This document shows, in pieces, positions 8,324 to 16,967 of a stretch of 64,000 nt of DNA (its first letter is position 1; each line of letters begins with the position of its first letter). Source of the DNA: DASYXZ01 sp035308965 (GTDB taxonomy: Bacteria; Acidobacteriota; Terriglobia; UBA7540); the NCBI GenBank assembly GCA_035308965.1, contig DATGFN010000017.1:1-64000 (forward strand). Direction: 5' to 3'. The notes beneath the pieces were generated by a model. The model worked only from the letters and a program-made list of their open reading frames with translations. It had not been told where the DNA came from and searched no databases. The translations under genes were made by a program, and so were the position numbers.

Positions 8324-11300
8324 TTGAAAAAACTCTTCGCCAGTGGAGTGTTTTTTGCATTGCTCTGTATGGTCGGCTTTGCGCCCACACAATTGTGGGG
8401 GCAAGCCGGAGGTAGCGGAACGGTTTCGGGTTCGGTCACAGACCAGAGCGGAGGTATCATTGCCGGCGCTGAAGTGACCCTCACGGACACTGCTACCAAG
8501 ACCTACCACACCGCTCCCTCCAATTCGGCCGGACGCTACTTTTTCAACGACGTGCAACCCGGCTTTTATGACATTAAAGTACAAATGAAAGGGTTTCGCC
8601 AATCGAGTGTCACCGGGCAGCAAGTGGTGGTCGGCCAGGACCTCACGGTGAACGTGACCCTTGAAGTCGGTGCCGCCACCCAGACTGTGGAAGTGAAAGC
8701 TACCCCGGGCGCTGAATTGCAAACCATGAACGCTACCATGGGAACCACCGTGGGCGGCGCCGCTCTGCTGACCATGCCCAGCGTAACCCGTGACGCCACC
8801 AGCGTCATGATGTTCCAGCCCATGACCGCTCCTACATTTGGCGGCGCAGAGGGCAACGTCACCGGCGGACAGGTTGCGGGCGCCATGAGCGACCAGAACA
8901 CCTTCACGCTTGACGGTGGCCAGGCTACAGACGACTTAGCCGGCGACAACAACTATACCGCCGGCAACCGCGGCTATGTCGGCCCACAGGCTGCCATCCC
9001 CACCCCGGTTGAGAGTATCGAAGAATTCAAGGTGGCCACCAATAATCAGACGGCCGATTTCAGTGAGTCCTCCGGCGGCCAGATCATGCTTGTGACCAAA
9101 CGCGGCACCACCCAGTTCCACGGGTCAGCGTATGACTATTTCCGCGACCAGTTGATGGATTCCGCCGGGTTCGGCCTCGATGTGGTGGGCGCGCATAAGG
9201 TGAAGTACCACCAGAACCGCTTTGGCGGCAGTCTTGGCGGCCCCATGTTGCCCGGGGAATTCCTGGGCGGCAAAACATTTATCTATGGCAACTATGAGGG
9301 CTTCCGCTATCCCTACGCCAATGGAAGGTTTGAGCGATTGGTTCCCAGCGATCTGCTGCGCCAAGGCATCCTTCAATTCCGCGACGCCACCGGCGCCGTC
9401 GTTCAATATAACCTGAAGACGAGCATGGCTTGCGGGCCGTCGGGTACCGCGGCTTGCGATCCGCGTGGCATCGGCATCAACCCGGTAATCAGCAAAATGT
9501 GGAATACCTACGAACCGGAACCCAATGATTGCGCGGGTGACGGCGACCACCTGAATACCTGCGGCTATTTTGGCGCGCTTAAGCTTAATCAAAAGAATGA
9601 CTTTGCCGTGGTGCGAATTGACCACGACTTCGGCGCCAAGTGGCGCTTGATGGGTAGCTACCGGTACTACAAGCTGGTGCTGCCTTCCACCAATCAAGTT
9701 GATATCGGTGGTCTGCTCCCCGGGGACACCAAGGGCACTCTAGCCTCGGCATCCTCCAATCCACAGCAACCGCGTTACATTGTGGCAGGATTGACCGGCA
9801 CTCTCACACCGACACTGACCAACCAGTTCACGCTGAGCTACCTGCGGAACGACTGGAACTGGATCCGCGCCGGCGTTCCCAACGGCCAACTCGGTATCCC
9901 GGGCGGGCTTGAAATCGGCGGCGAAACTACTAATCCACTGGGCCCCATGAATTTTGATACCCAGGACGCACGCTTCCGTACTTGGAATGGTCACGACTGG
10001 GCCTACATTGACACCCTGAGCTATTTGAAGGGTAACCACTTCTTACAATTCGGCGGCGACATTCGGCACTGGTGGGATGATCACGTGCGGGATGACAATG
10101 TGACCGGTGCTTTGAGTTATCTCGTCTATCAGATCAACAAGGGGACCGGGCTACAAATGACCGGAGCCTATCGGCCCATGCCTTGTGGCGCCGCGGTCAC
10201 TACCAACTGCCTCCCAGCGTCGCAGAACTCGGCCTGGCAGAATCTTTATACTGAATCCCTGGGCTTTGTGGGAACGGCGTCGCAACTGATTGTACGAGGT
10301 GGAAGTAACTTCACGGCGACGGGCGCGTCGTATTTGGAAGATCATTCGATTACCGACGCGTACAGCATGTTTGTTACCGACTCCTGGAAAATCCGGCCCA
10401 ACCTGACCCTGAATTATGGTCTCGAGTGGGGCGTTCAGCTGCCTCCGTTTGAGCAGAACGGCGTTCAGGACATTTTGACCGACGCCTCCGGTAACGCTGT
10501 CCCATTTCAATCGTATCTTGATAACACCGAGTCGCGCGCACTTGCAGGGCAGGTCTACAACCCCGTCCTGGGTTTTACCCCCATCCATGGCATTGGAGGC
10601 CATCCCAAATACCCCTACGCTCCGTTCTATGGCGCCTTCAGTCCTCGCGTTTCACTCGCATGGAGCCCAACCTACAGCGATGGCATTCTGGGTAAAATCT
10701 TCGGTAACCGGAAGAGCGTAATCCGGGGCGGTTACTCACGAATTAATGACCGCACGAATGCAGTGAACAACGTCTTAACTCCGCTGCTGGGTTATGGTTT
10801 CGGCCAACCCGTCCGTTGCAATGGCGGCAGGATGGACGGCGTCTGCACGAACAAAGTTAACGGCACCAACCCCACCAACGGCTTCCGCATCGGTGTGGAT
10901 GGCAATACGGCGCCCTTCCCCGCCATTACCCAAACCCTTCCCGTACCAGCGGAACCTGGCGTCAACACTCCTGCCGCCAGCGTCCTTTTCGGATTGGACA
11001 CCAGCTACAGGCCGGGGCTTGATGACCAAATCGACTTCAGCATCCAGCGCGAGTTGCCCGGACAAATGATCCTGGAAGTCGGGTACAACGGACGATGGGC
11101 CAAACACCTTTACGTGGGCACGGACACCAACGTGGTGCCCACCATGTTCACCTTGGGCGGACAGACGTATGCCCAGGCGTTCCACAACCTGTACGTTGCA
11201 GACGCCACCGGCAAAGCTCCTGCTGCTCAGCCCTTCTTTGAGACAGCGCTGGCGGGCAGTGCCTACTGCCAAGGCTACGCAAACTGCACCTCTGCGGTGC

Positions 11301-12319
11301 TGGCAAATGAAGGGGCTGCCGGAAATGGCAACCTCTCCACCTTCAACAACCCGTTCGGTCTATTTTCAGACGTCGACGGCAATTGGAACTTCCCCGGCTG
11401 TGCCGGCTGCAGCATTCTACCTACCGATACTCAGGGGTATGCGGGATTGAATGTGGCCACCACCAGCGGTTTCTCAAACTACCAAGCCGGATTTGCCACC
11501 TTGCAAAAGCGCACCGGCCATGGGCTCACGGTGAGCGCCAACCTGACTTGGTCTCACAGTCTTAACACCGTCGGGATCAACCAGGAGTACGTGGAAGACG
11601 CTCCCAACAACATGTTCAACCTGCGCTCCGACTACGCGCCGGCCCCCTGGGACCGCACTTGGGCGCTTAACGCCCTTTCCAATTACGAGTTGCCCTTCGG
11701 CAAGGGCAAACGATTTGCCACTAACAACAGCATTGTGGATCGAGTGATTGGCGGGTGGTCGTTCGCTCCCATCTTCACTTGGGCCACGGGATTGCCGATA
11801 GAAACTTATTCGGGCAGCAACTCGTGCCAGGAATTAGGAGGCGGATACCTCTCGTGGTGCTCGGGCGCTCAGCCCTTGGTTAACACGTCCGTGTTTGGAC
11901 ACTCGTCCAATATGAACGTTCACACCAACGGCGGCATCGTGGGTATCAACAATGATCCGTATAATGACTGTGGCGGCCAGTCTTGCAACCCGGGCGGCTA
12001 CGGGGGCAATTTATTTGCCAACCCCACGGCGGTCTACAATGACTACCGGCGCACAGAACTCGGGCTTGATACCCGGTCCCTGCCGAGTGGTCCCTACCAT
12101 GGCCAAGCCCGCTGGAACCTGGACTTTACCATTGCCAAGACAACCAAAATCACTGAGCGCGTGGGCACCACCTTCTACGCCCAGTTCCTGAACGCGTTCA
12201 ACCACATGATGTGGGGTGATCCTGGCATGAACCTGGATGACCCCAATAACTTTGGTACTTTGACCGGCCAGTATGGCTCACCCCGTACTATCGAATTGGG
12301 CCTGCGGGTCGCATTCTAG
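8324..12319 (+). CDS. Large Oar-type TonB-dependent outer-membrane receptor
   Basis: About 1331 residues if translation starts at the TTG at 8324, which has an AGGAGG six bases upstream and begins a clean signal peptide (MKKLFASGVFF...). A GTG at 8309 would place the ribosome-binding site inside the gene and is rejected. Domains: signal peptide (1-28), carboxypeptidase regulatory-like sandwich (about 33-115, GTVSGSVTDQSGGIIAGAEV), plug-like region (about 125-250, with TFTLDGGQ), then a very long beta-barrel ending in a C-terminal Phe as expected for outer-membrane insertion. The family is strongly expanded in Acidobacteriota and Myxococcota and is thought to import oligomeric nutrients, often carbohydrate. 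The substrate cannot be read from sequence. A strong terminator follows. Confidence 0.9.
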   Translation: MKKLFASGVFFALLCMVGFAPTQLWGQAGGSGTVSGSVTDQSGGIIAGAEVTLTDTATKTYHTAPSNSAGRYFFNDVQPGFYDIKVQMKGFRQSSVTGQQVVVGQDLTVNVTLEVGAATQTVEVKATPGAELQTMNATMGTTVGGAALLTMPSVTRDATSVMMFQPMTAPTFGGAEGNVTGGQVAGAMSDQNTFTLDGGQATDDLAGDNNYTAGNRGYVGPQAAIPTPVESIEEFKVATNNQTADFSESSGGQIMLVTKRGTTQFHGSAYDYFRDQLMDSAGFGLDVVGAHKVKYHQNRFGGSLGGPMLPGEFLGGKTFIYGNYEGFRYPYANGRFERLVPSDLLRQGILQFRDATGAVVQYNLKTSMACGPSGTAACDPRGIGINPVISKMWNTYEPEPNDCAGDGDHLNTCGYFGALKLNQKNDFAVVRIDHDFGAKWRLMGSYRYYKLVLPSTNQVDIGGLLPGDTKGTLASASSNPQQPRYIVAGLTGTLTPTLTNQFTLSYLRNDWNWIRAGVPNGQLGIPGGLEIGGETTNPLGPMNFDTQDARFRTWNGHDWAYIDTLSYLKGNHFLQFGGDIRHWWDDHVRDDNVTGALSYLVYQINKGTGLQMTGAYRPMPCGAAVTTNCLPASQNSAWQNLYTESLGFVGTASQLIVRGGSNFTATGASYLEDHSITDAYSMFVTDSWKIRPNLTLNYGLEWGVQLPPFEQNGVQDILTDASGNAVPFQSYLDNTESRALAGQVYNPVLGFTPIHGIGGHPKYPYAPFYGAFSPRVSLAWSPTYSDGILGKIFGNRKSVIRGGYSRINDRTNAVNNVLTPLLGYGFGQPVRCNGGRMDGVCTNKVNGTNPTNGFRIGVDGNTAPFPAITQTLPVPAEPGVNTPAASVLFGLDTSYRPGLDDQIDFSIQRELPGQMILEVGYNGRWAKHLYVGTDTNVVPTMFTLGGQTYAQAFHNLYVADATGKAPAAQPFFETALAGSAYCQGYANCTSAVLANEGAAGNGNLSTFNNPFGLFSDVDGNWNFPGCAGCSILPTDTQGYAGLNVATTSGFSNYQAGFATLQKRTGHGLTVSANLTWSHSLNTVGINQEYVEDAPNNMFNLRSDYAPAPWDRTWALNALSNYELPFGKGKRFATNNSIVDRVIGGWSFAPIFTWATGLPIETYSGSNSCQELGGGYLSWCSGAQPLVNTSVFGHSSNMNVHTNGGIVGINNDPYNDCGGQSCNPGGYGGNLFANPTAVYNDYRRTELGLDTRSLPSGPYHGQARWNLDFTIAKTTKITERVGTTFYAQFLNAFNHMMWGDPGMNLDDPNNFGTLTGQYGSPRTIELGLRVAF

Positions 12320-12345
12320 AAGAAGTTAACCAAGCTAGTATCATT

Positions 12346-12376
12346 GGAGGGCCGGCTTACCGGCCCTCCTTTTTTT
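12346..12376 (+). terminator. Strong Rho-independent terminator after the TonB receptor
   Basis: A perfect 10-bp stem, GGAGGGCCGG (12346-12355) with CCGGCCCTCC (12360-12369), has a four-base CTTA loop and is followed by seven T residues. Confidence 0.93.
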
Positions 12377-12405
12377 GTTTCACCCCGCGTTTAAAAGTGC
12401 GGACT

Positions 12406-12441
12406 GTAGGGGTACGGTCGCCTTGGCGACCCTACCCCTAC
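12406..12441. repeat. Nested palindrome of GTAGGGGT / GGTCGCC type
   Basis: GTAGGGGT (12406-12413) pairs with ACCCCTAC (12434-12441), and GGTCGCC (12416-12422) pairs with GGCGACC (12425-12431). Only a two-base internal mismatch and a TT loop interrupt the cruciform. It has no T-run, so it is not a terminator. It resembles short interspersed REP-like palindromes. Confidence 0.7.
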
Positions 12442-12488
12442 TGACTCACTGCCAATGGCATCCCGCTCAATGTTGTGGTAACATGAAA

Positions 12489-12623
12489 TTATAGGAATTA
12501 GGGTTTGGGGATTAGGAGTTAGTGTCAAGAAAGGCTTCTTGAAGCTACCGTCTTTCCCGCTCAAGTGTGTGTTTGCTTGGAAGCAAGCGCCCCTGATTTC
12601 TAACCCCAAATTCCTAATTCCCG
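12489..12623. repeat. Inverted pair of heptad arrays, ATTAGG core
   Basis: The left arm, 12489-12523, reads as five seven-base units (for example AATTAGG, GATTAGG). The right arm, about 12594-12623, carries the same words on the other strand (GAATTAG, GGGTTAG). The arms match each other at roughly 21 of 29 aligned positions. They enclose about 70 bases of ordinary sequence. The right arm ends 16 bases before the yebC start. Confidence 0.7.
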
Positions 12624-12639
12624 AGAGGACTCAACCGTT

Positions 12640-13395
12640 ATGTCAGGGCATTCAAAATGGGCCACGATTAAGCACAAGAAGGGCGCGCTTGATGCCAAGC
12701 GCGGCAGGATATTTACCAAGATCATCAAGGAAATCACGGTAGCCGCGCGCATCAGCGGCGGCGACCCCGATGCCAATCCCCGGCTGCGCACCGCCATTCT
12801 GGCCGCCAAGGCGGAGAACATGCCGGCCGACAACATCAAGCGCGCCATCCAAAAGGGCACGGGTGAATTACCGGGTTCGGTTTACGAAGAATCGGTGTAT
12901 GAAGGTTACGGGCCTAGCGGCGTGGCCATGATGCTTGACGTGGCGACCGACAACAAGAATCGGACACTCTCCGAAATACGGCACATTTTTGGCAAGCACG
13001 GCGGCAACCTGGGCGCCAACGGTTGTGTGGCCTGGATCTTCACCAAGAAAGGCTACATCGTTTTGGCCAAGGAAAAAGCGGATGAAGAGACGCTCCTCAA
13101 TCTGGTGACCGACGCGGGCGCCGAGGATTTGGTGGACGATGGCAGCAATTGGGAGATTTTCTCACCGCCCGATGCGTTTCAACAAGTGGTGGACCGCCTG
13201 AAAACTGCCAATCTCGAGCCGACGGTGGCGGAGGTTTCCATGGTGCCGCAAAATTACGTGAAGTTAAGCGGCAAGAACGCCGGGCAAATGCTTCGCTTGA
13301 TGGAGGAATTAGAGGACCACGAAGACGTGCAGCACGTGCACGCCAACTTTGACATTGAAGAAGCGGAGCTCCACGCGCTCACACAAGCAAAATAA
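12640..13395 (+). CDS. yebC: YebC/TACO1-family translation factor
   Basis: 251 residues, full family length. The hallmark N-terminus MSGHSKWATIKHKKGALDAKR is followed by the domain-1 helix region and the conserved AKAENMPADNIKRAIQKGTG stretch (about 57-76). The C-terminal domains include YEGYGPSGVAM and a closing acidic segment with DVQHVHANFDI. Family knowledge: these are small cytoplasmic proteins long annotated as transcriptional regulators and now also linked to ribosome function at proline-rich motifs. Neither role can be decided here. The gene is flanked on both sides by heptad repeat arrays. Confidence 0.95.
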   Translation: MSGHSKWATIKHKKGALDAKRGRIFTKIIKEITVAARISGGDPDANPRLRTAILAAKAENMPADNIKRAIQKGTGELPGSVYEESVYEGYGPSGVAMMLDVATDNKNRTLSEIRHIFGKHGGNLGANGCVAWIFTKKGYIVLAKEKADEETLLNLVTDAGAEDLVDDGSNWEIFSPPDAFQQVVDRLKTANLEPTVAEVSMVPQNYVKLSGKNAGQMLRLMEELEDHEDVQHVHANFDIEEAELHALTQAK

Positions 13396-13505
13396 ACTTA
13401 TTTTGGATTTCGGATTTTCGATTAAGAACATTTTCCTTCAATTTTGCGTAGGGCTCATCTTGGGTGAAAATGAATTCCGCTGGTACTCCCAAATCCAAAA
13501 TCCTC
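13396..13505. repeat. Heptad array, TTGGATT core, with short inverted partner
   Basis: Immediately after the yebC stop, 13396-13423 reads as four seven-base units (including TTGGATT, TCGGATT). A short inverted partner with the same word lies at about 13489-13505, inside the nominal N-terminus of the next reading frame. This makes the start of that frame doubtful. Confidence 0.55.
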
Positions 13506-14168
13506 AGCAGATGGGGCCCTCTAAATCTTAAATTATTGGTCCTGTCCTTAAGCTGCCTGGCTTGGACCGCTGGAGCGGTGGCGCAGGAACCCCCTGCGCC
13601 CGCCCGCTTGACTTTTACCAAAGTGCTTGCCGGCAGCACACCGGAGTTCGAAGAAATTACGGTGGATTCAAACGGTTCCGGCGCCTACGATGGCCGAAAG
13701 CTGAGCGAACCTGCCTCGCCCCGGTCCATTCAACTGTCGTCCGCCACTACTCAAAAAGTGTTTGCTCTCGCTCACTCCCTAAACGACTTTAAATCCATCG
13801 ATCTCGAAAGTCACAAAAAAGTCGCCAATTTGGGGCAGAAGACATTTAGCTATGAGCAAGGGGGCGTGAAGAACCAGGCCGAATTCAATTACAGCCTTCG
13901 GCGCGAGGCGCAGGAACTGGCCGAAGTGTTCGAGAGAATTGGCACGGTGGAGGAGCACGCTAAAGCGTTGGAGTATGACTCCAAATATGATCCGCTGAGC
14001 TTGCCCAAGGAACTCTTGCTCATTCAAATTGATATGGATAACAAAGGTTTGGTAGACCCTGAACTGATGACGCCGGTGCTCGAACAAATCTCGCGCAATT
14101 CTCATCTTCTCCATTTGGCGCAGGCTCGCGCCCAGGACATCCTGCAACGCATCCATTCAGAGAACTGA
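13470..14168 (+). CDS. Secreted protein of unknown function
   Basis: 232 residues from the ATG (a GTG lies two codons earlier). A hydrophobic signal segment (about residues 20-38, LKLLVLSLSCLAWTAGAVAQ split by no break) suggests export, but the 19 residues before it are encoded partly by heptad-repeat DNA, so the real start may be a later TTG near 13533. The mature part is mixed alpha/beta, with TFTKVLAGSTPEFEEITVDSNGSG near its start, and a helical C-terminus. I recognise no family. The gene converges on the second TonB receptor with a 14-base gap. Confidence 0.65.
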   Translation: MNSAGTPKSKILSRWGPLNLKLLVLSLSCLAWTAGAVAQEPPAPARLTFTKVLAGSTPEFEEITVDSNGSGAYDGRKLSEPASPRSIQLSSATTQKVFALAHSLNDFKSIDLESHKKVANLGQKTFSYEQGGVKNQAEFNYSLRREAQELAEVFERIGTVEEHAKALEYDSKYDPLSLPKELLLIQIDMDNKGLVDPELMTPVLEQISRNSHLLHLAQARAQDILQRIHSEN

Positions 14169-14182
14169 GATCCCTCCCGCCA

Positions 14183-16396
14183 TTAATAGTGGAACCGGTA
14201 ACGCACTTGCACGAAAACCTCGCGCGGATTGAAGTAGTGCGTGCCTCCAAAGGTCAGGCTGTTATCCAATAAGAAGCGGCGATTTGCCGCGTTGAGAGCG
14301 GTCACCGACACCGAAATCCGTTCCCCGAAATTCTTTCCCAGGGCAAGGTCGAAAGTTGTGTGGCCCGGCAAGTGGGGTGGGCCGCCAGAATCTGTGAATC
14401 CCGAGCCGTAGTAAATGTTCGTGTTCGCCCATGTTTGCCAGGGAAGACTCACGTCCAAACCGGTATTTAGGGTATTGCGTTGGTCGTGGTCCAAATAAAA
14501 ATAGCCGGTTGGAGGCTGAAAATCAATCAGTCCTCCATTTACGGCCCCCCGGCCTTCGGCAAATTGATGGGAAAAGGCGGCGTGCATCTGGGCGCGCCGC
14601 AGGAAGCGGGGAGATCGAAGCGTCGCCTCGCCGCCGCGAATGCGCGCGCCCTGGACGGTAAGAGGAAAGAATATATTGGAATTCCCCACGTTATTGTGGT
14701 CAAAGAAATTCCCAATCATGGTGTGGAAATAGTCCGTGTCCAGCGTCCACCCGCCCCAGGGAACACTCAAACCAAACTGGAATTCCTCATCCCGCTCGCC
14801 GCGCAGGGGAACAAAGCCGAGCCCCTGTTGCAGAACAAATTGCAGCAGCGGTCCCGAAACGGTGGAGAGCGGCGGCGCCTCGTAGTAGTTACCATAGAAT
14901 CCGCGCAGCACCCAATTAACATGGGGGATGCGGATGGCCACCCCGGCTCGAGGCGCGGCGGAATTTTCTGATATTGCCCCGCTGAAGTGCGTCAGCCTTA
15001 CGCCTCCATTCAGCGTCAGCCACGGAGTGGCCTGGAACGAGTCTTCAGCAAATAGAGCTTCAACATTACCGGTGGGACTTTCCGTTTGGCTCAAGGCCAC
15101 GCCGCTGCCGTCGGTGGCCTCGAGCGCGATGTTTTCGTTGTCCTGCTGCGCGAATCCATAGAAGCCAAATCTTGCGTTGTGCTTCTTCTTGACCGCCCCG
15201 AACGTAATCTGCGCGCCTTCGTAATTGGACGATCGATTTTGTTGAATGCTGAAAGAAGGGTCATCAGGCCCGCCGACAAAATTGGCCCGATTGAAATGAT
15301 AGAAGGGTGAAACGGTCAACAGAAGACCGGGCCCCCCGGTGTGCACCCAGGAGAAATTAAGGAAGGCGTCGGCTTCGCGCTCGACGTCATGGACGCCGGC
15401 CGTCTCATCATCGGAGCTGTTGGGGATCTGGTAAAAATCCCGCCGCAAGGAGGTGACGAGCCGAAGCTGGTTATTGGGGTTGATATTGTAAATCAGCGTG
15501 CTGAACCCGCCCAAGCCATTCTCGCTGTCGTGGGTCACCGCCGAGGTCGGCGTCTGGAGCCCCAGGTCGCTGCGATTGCCGTTCAGGCTGACGTAATAGG
15601 CGAACCGCTCCGTGTGGCTCCCGAAACTCAACTGGTCATTTGTCTGATGGAAGTTTCCAAAACTGGCAATCAGTTCGCCCTCATTGTTGCGCTCGAATCC
15701 GGTGCGAGGCACAACATTGAAGACCCCAAACGTTCGGTCGCCGTAATCAGCGTCGTAGCTGCCCCGCTGAGCCTCCAGATAATCTACATCTTTCGGATCG
15801 AACTGCGGCCCAACATTGCTGGCGATGTTGGTGTTGGCAACTGGAACTCCATCGACCATCCAGGTTACCTGGTGCCCGCCGCGGACGTGCAGTTGATCGT
15901 GAGTATAGTAGGCGCCGGGTACGAAATCCGTGATCATGGCCAGACTGTTGCTGCGGTCGGCCCCCGGCGTTCGCGCAATGTCCTGCCGGCTGACCAAGGT
16001 CTCCGTGGTTGAGGACTGGGTGTTCACATTCGCAGGCGAGCCTGTGACATTAACTTGTTCCTTGGTTTTCTCAAGTTGCATTTGAAAATGCATGACGGGC
16101 GCGCTGCCCGAATTGACCAAAACATTCTCCTTGAGCTCGTCGAACCCCGAGGCGTTGACCGCGACCACGTAATCGCCCAGTGGTACTGCGGTAAATTCGA
16201 ACTCGCCATTGCCGTTGGTGGACGAGGTCTGGAACCACGAGGAGCCATTGGCGTGAATCATCACCTTGGCGCTCTCCACAGGACGATGCTGGGGATCGTG
16301 GACGATGCCTCTGACATTTCCGAAAATTGTCGCGGCTGCTGGAACTGAAACCAAGAACGACGCGACGACACATAGGCCGATAATTCTGAGCCTCAT
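14183..16396 (-). CDS. TonB-dependent receptor with carboxypeptidase-regulatory domain
   Basis: About 737 residues from the ATG at 16396, which sits five bases after an AAGGAGG; an ATG one codon upstream is too close to that site. The signal peptide (MRLRIIGLCVVASFLVSVPAAA) is followed by a carboxypeptidase regulatory-like domain (about 27-110), a plug (about 120-240, with LHVRGGHQVTWMVDGVPV, typical of ligand-gated receptors) and a 22-strand-type barrel ending VRYRFHY. It is shorter than the receptor at 8.3 kb and has a normal plug, so it belongs to a different receptor class. It sits directly downstream of a Cys/Met-rich secreted protein, which suggests metal rather than sugar uptake; this is inference. 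Confidence 0.9.
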   Translation of the reverse strand: MRLRIIGLCVVASFLVSVPAAATIFGNVRGIVHDPQHRPVESAKVMIHANGSSWFQTSSTNGNGEFEFTAVPLGDYVVAVNASGFDELKENVLVNSGSAPVMHFQMQLEKTKEQVNVTGSPANVNTQSSTTETLVSRQDIARTPGADRSNSLAMITDFVPGAYYTHDQLHVRGGHQVTWMVDGVPVANTNIASNVGPQFDPKDVDYLEAQRGSYDADYGDRTFGVFNVVPRTGFERNNEGELIASFGNFHQTNDQLSFGSHTERFAYYVSLNGNRSDLGLQTPTSAVTHDSENGLGGFSTLIYNINPNNQLRLVTSLRRDFYQIPNSSDDETAGVHDVEREADAFLNFSWVHTGGPGLLLTVSPFYHFNRANFVGGPDDPSFSIQQNRSSNYEGAQITFGAVKKKHNARFGFYGFAQQDNENIALEATDGSGVALSQTESPTGNVEALFAEDSFQATPWLTLNGGVRLTHFSGAISENSAAPRAGVAIRIPHVNWVLRGFYGNYYEAPPLSTVSGPLLQFVLQQGLGFVPLRGERDEEFQFGLSVPWGGWTLDTDYFHTMIGNFFDHNNVGNSNIFFPLTVQGARIRGGEATLRSPRFLRRAQMHAAFSHQFAEGRGAVNGGLIDFQPPTGYFYLDHDQRNTLNTGLDVSLPWQTWANTNIYYGSGFTDSGGPPHLPGHTTFDLALGKNFGERISVSVTALNAANRRFLLDNSLTFGGTHYFNPREVFVQVRYRFHY

Positions 16397-16469
16397 CATA
16401 GCCTCCTTGAAAAATGAAAATAGTCCGCTCCAACCACAGCGGAACATGGGATCAATTGGACTAGAAGGT

Positions 16470-16883
16470 CTAGGAGAGGACTTCAGGAGGCTGGTCGGGA
16501 AGAAGGGTAAACCCTTTTATAATGCTCGATGAATTTATGGCCGCGGATTGATAAAAAACGGGAGCTTCAAGCATCAGATTGGTACGCGGAAGGTCAAAGC
16601 GGAAATCGACATGGACGATGAAATTAAACGACGTCTCGTTGGATGACGATATCGAGCAAGGGCAAGTGGTCTGTGGTGACGCTTTCTTGGAGCCTGAGCC
16701 CATCGGACAACTCTTGGGCATGGGCGCAGGCCGCGAGCGCATCGGACAGGCGCCTCCAGCGCAGCAGGAAACCGACGCACAACAAGATTTGGCGCCCGAA
16801 GAAAGTGCCAGCGGCAACGCGCTCTGCCCGCACCAGAGTGCAAGCGCCGTCAGCAGGAACCATGCCTTTTGTTTCCGTGGCAT
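16470..16883 (-). CDS. Cys/Met-rich secreted small protein upstream of a TonB receptor
   Basis: 137 residues. An N-terminal signal segment (about 7-27) is followed by a dense Cys cluster at about 33-48 (SCCASVSCCAGGAC), then PM and CPM motifs (about 48-62) and a TCPC motif near 74. The C-terminal half is an unremarkable beta-like tail. Clustered Cys and Met after a signal peptide is what copper-handling periplasmic proteins look like. The gene ends about 70 bases before the TonB receptor on the same strand, so the two are probably one transcript. I know of no named family match. Metal binding is inference. Confidence 0.7.
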   Translation of the reverse strand: MPRKQKAWFLLTALALWCGQSALPLALSSGAKSCCASVSCCAGGACPMRSRPAPMPKSCPMGSGSKKASPQTTCPCSISSSNETSFNFIVHVDFRFDLPRTNLMLEAPVFYQSAAINSSSIIKGFTLLPDQPPEVLS

Positions 16884-16967
16884 TTCTCTATCCTAGCATA
16901 GCTGGGGAACTCAATGGAAAATCCCTTGCTGGCCCGCCGGTACTCAGGGATTGCCTGAGCGCCAGGG

